Source: Nonlabens sp.
GTDB lineage: Bacteria > Bacteroidota > Bacteroidia > Flavobacteriales > Flavobacteriaceae
Assembly: GCA_030731685.1 (NCBI GenBank)
Contig: JANQTO010000003.1
Span: 1 to 5,072 of the forward strand
Length of the DNA stretch: 5,072 bases
Reading direction: 5' to 3'
The notes below the pieces were generated by a model that did not search any database, was not told where the DNA came from, and saw only the letters and a program-made list of their open reading frames with translations. The position numbers and the translations under genes were made by a program. Numbering within the stretch: position 1 is the stretch's first letter; the number at the start of each line of letters is the position of its first letter. Below are positions 1 through 5,072 of the stretch, piece after piece.

Positions 1-656
1 GTTACCGCACCATAGGAATTTGGCAGTCTCAAGCTGAAATCGATGACCCTCTGAACGCAAGCTCTGCTGAGGATGCACCTGGAGGATTACGAGTTGCCGA
101 TATAAATCGTGATGGAGTCATAACCGCTGCAGATAGAACCACTGTAGGAAGCCCGTTCCCAGATTTCACTTGGGGTATAAGCAATACATTCAAGTATGCA
201 GGTTTTGACCTATTCTTCTTAGTACAAGGAAGTCAAGGTGCAGAGGTTTATAATGGTGATGGTTTTTATCTAGAAAATAGACAAATCCAACGTGATTTTG
301 TCACAGACCGTTGGGTACACCCAGATATTCCAGCAAGCAGACCTACTAACAATAACGGTCGTGAGTGGACAGCAACAGACTACTTAATTCAAGACGGTAG
401 CTATGTGGCACTTAGAGAAGCCGTTTTCGGTTACACATTCAATGAGAAAATCACTAAAACACTAGGCCTCAACAAATTTAGAGTATTTGCATCTGGACAG
501 AATCTGTTGTACTTCTTTGCTGATGGGTACACAGGTAACAATCCAGAAGAATTGCGTACCACCAGCCAGTACTCTTCACCACTAGTTTCTGGTTACCAGC
601 GAGGTTCTGAAATAATGAGCCGTCAAATAACAGGAGGAATCGAAATCACATTTTAA
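1..656 (+). CDS. SusC/RagA family TonB-linked outer-membrane transporter, C-terminal part
   Basis: This is the end of a TonB-dependent beta-barrel that imports glycan fragments across the outer membrane, normally lidded by the SusD lipoprotein encoded next. The gene runs in from the left edge; the first complete codon is at position 3, giving 217 residues of a protein that is usually about 1000 long, so plug, TonB box and signal peptide are outside the window. Seen directly: a SusC-type calcium-loop-like motif ADINRDGVITAADR (fragment residues 32-45), followed by the family signature VGSPFPDFTWGISNTFKY, then the strand region DGSYVALREAVFGYTF (131-146), and a last strand ending in a terminal phenylalanine (GGIEITF), as expected for insertion by the BAM machinery. 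The reading frame is open throughout with no lesion. The SusC assignment is firm; the substrate cannot be read from this part and is inferred only from the lyase downstream. Confidence 0.95.
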   Translation, partial: YRTIGIWQSQAEIDDPLNASSAEDAPGGLRVADINRDGVITAADRTTVGSPFPDFTWGISNTFKYAGFDLFFLVQGSQGAEVYNGDGFYLENRQIQRDFVTDRWVHPDIPASRPTNNNGREWTATDYLIQDGSYVALREAVFGYTFNEKITKTLGLNKFRVFASGQNLLYFFADGYTGNNPEELRTTSQYSSPLVSGYQRGSEIMSRQITGGIEITF

Positions 657-667
657 TACACACTATA

Positions 668-1576
668 ATGAAGAATTATATAATCAGAATAACAGCATTA
701 CTAGCCATTATTGTAGGTTTTCAATCCTGTGAAGACGCTATAGACCTACAACCCATATCAGACATAGGTGCTGAAGGATTTTATTCAAACACCCAGGAGG
801 TTAACCTTGCTGTGGTAGGAATTTATAACTCGTTACACCTTAAACAGCGCTTTGAATGGATTGTGACAGAGTTACGCAGCGATAATACGCAACTAAGTTT
901 TGACAACTCTGTAAACGCAAACGTCCCTTATCGTCAACTAGACCGTTTCGTATCAAATTCCCTAAACGAATTTACAGCAAGCTACTGGCGAGCTAGTTAC
1001 AAGACAATAGGACTTTGTAATAATGTGCTGGTAAATCTAGATGTGGTAGATGACCCAACAACAGCATTACAATTTGAAGGCGAGGCTCGTTTTTTAAGAG
1101 CTCATTCTTTATTTAATCTAACTCGTTTATATGGTGGCGTTTTTGTGGTAACTGAACCTATTGACGCAGCACAGGCCAGAAATCTTGAACGTAAAAGTAT
1201 AGAAGAAGCTTACGAAGTCATTATAGAAGACCTCGAGTTTGCATATGCAAACCTACCAGAATCTTATGACAACACAAACATAGGCCGAGCTACAAAATGG
1301 GCGGCTGGTGCAGAACTTGGAAAAGCATTGCTAACGCAAGCGACAGCTGCAAGCACTGTCAGAGCTGAAATTATTCTTAGAGAAGTAGCAACTATGAGTG
1401 GTAAGAGATTATTATCTAGTTATGCAGATGTTTTCAATCCTAATAACGAGTTCAATGACGAGATTATTTTTGCAGTACGCTACCAGTCCGGGTTGTTAGG
1501 ACTTGGGTCTCCTTTTGCAAATCTATTCTCACCACTTCAAAGCGAGAACGCAGTTGTTTTGGGTGGGGGCGTTTAA
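668..1576 (+). CDS. N-terminal fragment of the broken SusD-like lipoprotein (302 aa)
   Basis: This fragment would still be exported as a lipoprotein. The signal peptide has positive residues (K2, R7), a hydrophobic core and a lipobox ending FQS-C21. Acidic residues follow the cysteine (CEDAID), in keeping with the acidic surface-export signals described for Bacteroidota lipoproteins. Typical SusD features follow: TELRSDNTQ (about 67-75), the helical signature FEGEARFLRAHSLFNLTRLYGG (about 135-156), and DLEFAYANLPE followed by GRATKWAAGAELGKALL in the TPR-like region (about 189-224). The fragment then runs through NDEIIFAVRYQSG and stops at GGGV, before the RagB/SusD C-terminal domain. A protein ending here would lack part of the fold that packs on SusC and would probably be unstable. 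The ATG at 668 is preferred because it directly precedes the signal peptide. Confidence 0.6.
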   Translation: MKNYIIRITALLAIIVGFQSCEDAIDLQPISDIGAEGFYSNTQEVNLAVVGIYNSLHLKQRFEWIVTELRSDNTQLSFDNSVNANVPYRQLDRFVSNSLNEFTASYWRASYKTIGLCNNVLVNLDVVDDPTTALQFEGEARFLRAHSLFNLTRLYGGVFVVTEPIDAAQARNLERKSIEEAYEVIIEDLEFAYANLPESYDNTNIGRATKWAAGAELGKALLTQATAASTVRAEIILREVATMSGKRLLSSYADVFNPNNEFNDEIIFAVRYQSGLLGLGSPFANLFSPLQSENAVVLGGGV

Positions 1577-1594
1577 TTCATTGTTCCTACATAA
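1574..1594 (+). other. Paired in-frame TAA stops that split susD
   Basis: Both TAA codons, at 1574-1576 and 1592-1594, lie in the frame set by the ATG at 668, and only the five codons for FIVPT separate them. The surrounding residues match a SusD consensus at the same spacing on both sides, so net insertion or deletion is not required. In this alignment the second stop sits where Q, E, D or K is common; a single change from CAA, GAA or AAA would produce it. A G-rich run (1561-1569) lies just upstream and could trouble base calling, but a miscounted G would shift the frame rather than give this pattern. Confidence 0.9.
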
Positions 1595-1597
1595 GGT

Positions 1598-2155
1598 ATG
1601 GAGACCATTTATGAATCAAACGACCCTAGAGCACGCGTGAACTTTGCAACATCATGGATTGATAATAGCGGCAACACAAATATGGAACGCTTCATCACTA
1701 AATATAGCAGTACTTTTTCTAACGTAGACGACGCTCCTAACGATTGGGTAATTTCCCGTCATGCAGACGTTATATTACTACTTGCAGAGGCAATTAACAT
1801 AAACAACGGCGCACCCACAACAGAAGCTATAGGATATGTAAACAGCGTGAGAATGCGAGCCATGCAACCAGACCTTAACTCCAGCCAGACTGGGTCATTC
1901 TTTGACTTTAAACTAGCACTGGAAGAAGAGCGACGTAGAGAATTGGCATTTGAAAACCATAGATGGTTTGACTTACTGCGCACAGGCCGTGCAGTTATCG
2001 TCATGAATCAGCACTTTGCAACAGACTTTCAATACAATGACCCAACCAGACCTGCAATCATTACCCAGCCTATCCAGTTGTTCCAGACCCTACTTCCTAT
2101 TCCGCAATACGAGATTGATTTAAATCCATCCGTAGCACAAAACATAGGCTATTAA
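1598..2155 (+). CDS. C-terminal fragment of the broken SusD-like protein (185 aa)
   Basis: This holds the RagB/SusD C-terminal domain without any signal peptide, so if translated alone it would remain in the cytoplasm and could not act as a surface glycan binder. Recognisable family motifs in order are YESNDPRARV near the start, ILLLAEAININ (about 58-68), YVNSVRMRA (about 79-87), the strong signature EEERRRELAFENHRWFDLLR (about 108-127), and the closing LLPIPQYEIDLNP...QNIGY that ends nearly every SusD protein. The only nearby start is the ATG at 1598, one codon past the second stop. AAGG lies 3 bases before it, too close for a normal ribosome site, so any translation would probably come from ribosomes restarting after the stops. 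The stop codon overlaps the start of the lyase gene. Confidence 0.5.
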   Translation: METIYESNDPRARVNFATSWIDNSGNTNMERFITKYSSTFSNVDDAPNDWVISRHADVILLLAEAININNGAPTTEAIGYVNSVRMRAMQPDLNSSQTGSFFDFKLALEEERRRELAFENHRWFDLLRTGRAVIVMNQHFATDFQYNDPTRPAIITQPIQLFQTLLPIPQYEIDLNPSVAQNIGY

Positions 2156-2157
2156 TG
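2153..2157 (+). promoter_or_regulatory. TAATG stop/start overlap joining susD and the PL6 lyase
   Basis: The susD stop TAA (2153-2155) shares its last A with the ATG of the lyase (2155-2157). Such a one-base overlap usually means that ribosomes finishing the first gene help start the second. No Shine-Dalgarno sequence is visible upstream (preceding bases CATAGGCTAT), which fits both Bacteroidota practice and coupling. A second ATG at 2161 would give a protein two residues shorter with the same signal peptide. Confidence 0.6.
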
Positions 2158-4554
2158 AAAATGAATTTGAACATAGCTGTTTGGTTGTTGATGTGTTTCG
2201 CTTTCGCGAAAGCGCAAACCATACCCGCTGCAGATATTGTACAACTTGCTAAAGCCATAAAAAATGCCAAGCCTGGTGACACTATAGTAATGGCAAACCA
2301 AGAGTGGAAAGATGTAGATATCAAGTTCAAAGCTGCGGGAACGGCAGAAAAGCCTATTATCTTACGTTCACAAACTCCAGGAAAAGTAAAATTAACAGGT
2401 AGCTCCACATTAAGAATAGGCGGAGAATACCTCGAAGTGCACGGCCTGTGGTTTGAAAACGGAAATGTAGGCACCAGTAGTGTCGTTAAATTTCAAGCAG
2501 ACAGTGAAACCCCGGCAAATAATACACGATTGACTAACTGTGCGATTATTAACGTGAATCCTGATACTAGAGAGACCACAAATTATTACATTGCCTTACA
2601 CGGTAAAAATAACAGAGTAGACCACTGTAGCCTTTTAGGTAAACTGAACAAAGGGCCAGCACTGGCCGTGCGTTTAGAAAACAGTATCGACAACAACCAT
2701 AGAATAGACCATAATTATTTTGGAGAACGCTTACCGCTAGGATTTAACGGTGGAGAAACGATAAGAATAGGAACTTCTGACTATTCTAAGCAATCATCTA
2801 AAACGCTCGTAGAAAATAATTTTTTCGAAAGGTGCAGTGGAGAGATTGAAATCATTTCTATAAAGTCAGCTTACAACATCATACGCAATAACTTAATTCT
2901 AGAAAGCGAAGGAACTATTACCCTAAGACACGGTGATTACAATCTCGTCGAAGGTAACGTTATCATAGGCAACAATCTTCCAGAAACTGGCGGCATACGC
3001 ATGATTAATAAAGGGAACATTGTGCGCAATAACATACTCATAGGTATCGCGGGTACAGAATATAGAGCACCTTTATCTATAATGATGGGTGTACCGGACT
3101 CACCGCTTAATGGCTATGACCAAGTTATAGATGGTATCATCCAAAACAATCTAGTTATTGATTCCAGTCCAGTTGCATTTTCAGTAGGCTCTAGAAAAGA
3201 AGCTACCGCAGCGCCGGTAAATACCAAGTTTGAAAACAATTTAATCTACAATTCAAATCGTGGTGAAGCTTTTTTTACTGCTGGCAGTACTAAGGGTATC
3301 TCCATGGCTGGCAATAAAATAAGCTCAACCCTAACATCCAGCATGCCTGGCGTGGACATCGTAGAGATTAAACTAGAAGCCGCAAATGGTATTTACATAC
3401 CGTCAGCTGAAAGTGATGCAGTTCTTGCTGGCGTAGCAACGAGTCCTAAAGTGCGCATAGATGCAACAGGAGCATTACGTTCAGAAATAAGAGCCGGTGC
3501 AATAGTTCCTGGAAATTTAAAGCCGGCACTAGCGTTAAGTTCAGAAGCTGGAGTTAGTTTCTTGAAAATTGAAGATTTAAGAGCGCTAAAACAAAAAGTA
3601 GAAGCCACGGTCATAGACGTTGCCCCTGGTGAAGGAACGTTAGATAAAGCGGTTAGAGGCATCTCTGCTCCTACAACCTTGCGACTTGCTGCTGGAACTT
3701 ATTACCTCAGTAAAGCAAGCAAAGTAAGTAATGATCTAACTATTATAGGCGCTGGAACTGACAAGACATTTATCAAAGTAAGTGAAAGTGCTACTGAATC
3801 GCCTCAATATATTTTTAGAATGAGTGGTGCAAAAAAACTTTCCATCACAGGCGTTCACATAGATGGTGCTGGCAAAAAAGACGCCATTAAGTATGGCATC
3901 ACATCGTCAAACGAGCCTACTACTGAAACGTATAGTGTTTTCTTGGAAAAGGTTGATTTTGTAAACTTTAGCAATACAGACGGCGGCGCTATTTTTAAAG
4001 CATATGCAGGCACCAAGGCAGATACGATTTCCATCAAGAACTCATCTTTCAAGAACAGCTATCGAGGATTGAATCTTTCTTATGAGAAAGATGCAGCAGG
4101 TAAATACAATGCAGAACATATTATTATATACAATTCCTCCTTTGCAGATTTTGCTGAATTTGCAATTAACTACACGCGTTCAGGTGAAGAGCAAGGCACT
4201 AGCGGTGGCAATATACTTATAGACCACTGCGTCTTTTACCGAGTTGACGACTCTGAAAAAGGTAGAATAATCAAAGTTAATGGCATTCAAAATGTGCATA
4301 TTAAGAATACGGTTATAGACAACTCAAGGTCGACCACAAGTATCGTACATCTTCAGGGAAGCACTCAAAAAATTGAAAACAGCAACGTGTTTAACAGTGG
4401 CAAAGTAAAACTTACTGGTAATGCTAAGGAAATAAATCTGGGAAGAAGCAACCCTAAATGGGAAAGCACAGATACATTTAAAGTAAAAGAGGGCTCGGAC
4501 CTCATAGGTGCAGGAACTGACAAAAAAAATATAGGATTAATAACAAAAGACTAA
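2155..4554 (+). CDS. Polysaccharide lyase family 6 (alginate lyase / chondroitinase B type), two beta-helix domains
   Basis: This enzyme cleaves uronic-acid polysaccharides by calcium-assisted beta-elimination; alginate is the likeliest substrate, chondroitin/dermatan sulfate the alternative. Residues 1-20 are a signal peptide with a probable signal peptidase I site AKA|QT; C14 is in a poor lipobox (LLMC), so a periplasmic or released enzyme is favoured over a lipoprotein. Residues about 22-400 form the catalytic parallel beta-helix with repeated rungs such as LVENNFFERC, IIRNNLILES and IVRNNILIGI. The PL6 site is intact: N198 in FNGGETIRIG, E230 and E232 in GEIEII, catalytic base K237 and acid R258 in TLRHG, with H259. 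The E-x-E to K (5) and K to R (21) spacings equal those known from chondroitinase B and AlyGC. A second beta-helix (about 480-790) follows a linker, as in the two-domain, exo-acting AlyGC. No type IX secretion C-terminal domain is seen. Family assignment is firm; substrate and exo mode are inferred. Confidence 0.93.
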   Translation: MKMNLNIAVWLLMCFAFAKAQTIPAADIVQLAKAIKNAKPGDTIVMANQEWKDVDIKFKAAGTAEKPIILRSQTPGKVKLTGSSTLRIGGEYLEVHGLWFENGNVGTSSVVKFQADSETPANNTRLTNCAIINVNPDTRETTNYYIALHGKNNRVDHCSLLGKLNKGPALAVRLENSIDNNHRIDHNYFGERLPLGFNGGETIRIGTSDYSKQSSKTLVENNFFERCSGEIEIISIKSAYNIIRNNLILESEGTITLRHGDYNLVEGNVIIGNNLPETGGIRMINKGNIVRNNILIGIAGTEYRAPLSIMMGVPDSPLNGYDQVIDGIIQNNLVIDSSPVAFSVGSRKEATAAPVNTKFENNLIYNSNRGEAFFTAGSTKGISMAGNKISSTLTSSMPGVDIVEIKLEAANGIYIPSAESDAVLAGVATSPKVRIDATGALRSEIRAGAIVPGNLKPALALSSEAGVSFLKIEDLRALKQKVEATVIDVAPGEGTLDKAVRGISAPTTLRLAAGTYYLSKASKVSNDLTIIGAGTDKTFIKVSESATESPQYIFRMSGAKKLSITGVHIDGAGKKDAIKYGITSSNEPTTETYSVFLEKVDFVNFSNTDGGAIFKAYAGTKADTISIKNSSFKNSYRGLNLSYEKDAAGKYNAEHIIIYNSSFADFAEFAINYTRSGEEQGTSGGNILIDHCVFYRVDDSEKGRIIKVNGIQNVHIKNTVIDNSRSTTSIVHLQGSTQKIENSNVFNSGKVKLTGNAKEINLGRSNPKWESTDTFKVKEGSDLIGAGTDKKNIGLITKD
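2199..2214. repeat. Perfect 16-bp palindrome CGCTTTCGCGAAAGCG in the lyase signal-peptide codons
   Basis: The sequence equals its own reverse complement over all 16 bases and stops being symmetric at the next pair (2198 T, 2215 C). It lies in codons 15-20 of the lyase and encodes the C, A, F, A, K, A stretch ending at the predicted cleavage site (FAFAKA). It is the only copy seen in this window. Similar GCTTTCGCGAAAGC palindromes are, to my recollection, over-represented in some flavobacterial genomes, so this may be one copy of a dispersed genomic motif rather than a regulator of this gene. It could also fold into a hairpin in the mRNA about 45 bases after the start codon. Confidence 0.7.
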
Positions 4555-4564
4555 ATAGTAAATC

Positions 4565-5072
4565 ATGAAAAAAATATTTGGAATACTAACAGTACTATCT
4601 ATCGTGGCCCTTACTATAGTAGCTTGCGATGCAGATGTGGAGATAGACCAAACAGTTGAGCAAATCAAAGCACAACAGCCAACCATTACTGGCTTTTCCC
4701 CGGGAACAGCAGCCGTGAACACGCTGGTTAACATAGATGGAACATTTCTAAACTTTGCAACTGAAGCGTACATAGGTAACGTAAGAGCGACAATCACTTC
4801 TAGAATTACTGGCCAACGCTTGCAAATTCAAGTTCCCAACAATGCCGTATCTGGAAACATTAGGGTTGTTACAGAACAAGGCAAAGAAGCTATAAGCGCT
4901 GACGTGCTTACGGTAACGTATCCAGTGCCTGCGGTAACCGCAGCTCTTCCTAATGAGGCTAATGTTAATGCGTTAGTAAACATCATAGGAACTAATTTAA
5001 CATCAGTAACCGGCGTTAACTTTGGTGGTGTTGCTGGAACCATAGAGTTTCAAGAATCACAAGCACTTGTAG
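4565..5072 (+). CDS. IPT/TIG-domain lipoprotein, probable surface glycan-binding protein, N-terminal part
   Basis: The gene starts 10 bases after the lyase stop and runs off the right edge after 169 codons. The first 21 residues are a lipoprotein signal: MKK, a hydrophobic stretch, and the lipobox IVA-C21 followed by acidic residues (CDADVEID), consistent with display on the cell surface. After a short linker two immunoglobulin-like IPT/TIG repeats are visible. The first (about 39-118) starts PTITGFSPGTAAVNTLVNI and contains the usual G-T-x-L/F turn (DGTFLNF) and Y-I-G-N. The second (about 122-169 onward) has the parallel elements VNIIGTNLTSVTGVNFGG. In SusCD loci such proteins usually carry tandem Ig-like spacers that hold a C-terminal glycan-binding domain away from the membrane (SusE/F-like or SGBP role). 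That end is missing here, so ligand and full length are unknown. Some TIG proteins have other roles, but the operon context favours glycan capture. Confidence 0.85.
   Translation, partial: MKKIFGILTVLSIVALTIVACDADVEIDQTVEQIKAQQPTITGFSPGTAAVNTLVNIDGTFLNFATEAYIGNVRATITSRITGQRLQIQVPNNAVSGNIRVVTEQGKEAISADVLTVTYPVPAVTAALPNEANVNALVNIIGTNLTSVTGVNFGGVAGTIEFQESQALV

Larger units (their letters stand above)
668..2155 (+). pseudogene. SusD/RagB family nutrient-binding lipoprotein, interrupted by two in-frame stops
   Basis: Over its full span this is one SusD-like gene: 495 codons before the final TAA, the normal length for the family, with the N-terminal SusD-like domain and the C-terminal RagB/SusD domain in the same reading frame. 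It begins 11 bases after the susC stop, the usual SusCD arrangement. Two TAA codons (1574-1576 and 1592-1594) interrupt it at the join between the domains. Reading through them gives GGGV*FIVPT*GMETIYE, which lines up without gaps with the common SusD pattern G-x-G-x-x-FNxPT-x-D-(L/M)-x-x-x-(Y/F)E. No frameshift is therefore needed, and both stops behave like point substitutions. No other damage is seen on either side. Alternatives are a sequencing or assembly error, or stop readthrough, which is less likely because TAA is usually the tightest stop. If real, the lid of the SusCD complex is lost or split. Confidence 0.85.

Noticed and set aside
405..656. A separate small gene starting at the GTG at 405.
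   Set aside because: The same frame is open back to position 3 with clear SusC motifs upstream, so this is only the end of the transporter.
1574..1594. Reassignment of TAA to an amino acid.
   Set aside because: The other complete genes end naturally at TAA at the expected family ends (656, 2155, 4554), and the 799-codon lyase contains no in-frame TAA.
1562..1597. Programmed ribosome bypass from one GGT (1562) to another GGT (1595), or from GTT (1571) to GTT (1583), skipping the stops.
   Set aside because: The GTT hop clears only the first stop, and the GGT take-off codon is not next to a stop. Point substitutions explain the region more simply.
1561..1600. A frameshift pair around the G-rich run, because the +1 frame reads TTT AAT (FN), as in the SusD FN-x-PT motif.
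   Set aside because: The FN in that frame is 8 bases from the PT codons instead of 3. The main frame aligns FIVPT and the following residues without gaps.
2097..2474. Minus-strand open frame of 125 codons, and the other shorter minus-strand frames (1759-2004, 3393-3662, 3855-4052, 4537-4797, 4828-5043).
   Set aside because: All lie opposite well-supported genes, show no recognisable family motifs, and are best explained as shadows of the coding strand.
3745..4524. The peptide IGAGTDK occurs twice in the lyase (residues 531-537 and 784-790), suggesting an internal duplication.
   Set aside because: Similarity does not extend beyond the heptapeptide. Such turns are common in parallel beta-helix proteins, so convergence is enough.

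Overview
The window looks like part of a polysaccharide utilization locus (PUL) from a member of the Bacteroidota, most likely a marine flavobacterium. The evidence is a consecutive SusC/SusD pair, lipoproteins with an acidic residue right after the lipidated cysteine, AT-rich DNA, no recognisable Shine-Dalgarno sequences, and a family 6 polysaccharide lyase. No genus can be fixed from the sequence alone.

Layout, all on the + strand: (1) the C-terminal 217 residues of a SusC/RagA TonB-dependent outer-membrane transporter (1-656); (2) a SusD/RagB surface lipoprotein gene (668-2155) interrupted by two TAA stops in the same reading frame 18 bases apart (1574 and 1592), which split it into a 302-residue lipoprotein half and a 185-residue half without a signal; (3) an intact 799-residue two-domain PL6 (chondroitinase B/alginate lyase family) lyase (2155-4554) whose start codon overlaps the susD stop as TAATG; (4) the first 169 residues of a lipoprotein with two IPT/TIG domains (4565 to the window end), probably a surface glycan-binding protein. 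Gaps between genes are 11, -1 and 10 bases, so this reads as one operon. Its promoter lies outside the window, and no terminator, RNA gene, mobile element or CRISPR is visible.

Inferred division of labour: the TIG lipoprotein and SusD capture a uronic-acid polysaccharide (alginate is the first guess) at the cell surface, SusC imports oligosaccharides with TonB energy, and the exported PL6 lyase cuts the chain by beta-elimination. The PL6 calcium-binding and catalytic residues are all present at the expected spacing. The broken SusD is the main anomaly. Other genes here end in TAA and the lyase reads through 799 codons without a stop, so a reassigned TAA codon is not the explanation. Recent gene decay or a local sequence error are the leading ones.

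No wholly new system is evident. The points most worth a second look are the double stop in susD, the chance of translational restart at 1598 that would keep the lyase translated, and a perfect 16-bp palindrome placed inside the lyase signal-peptide codons.
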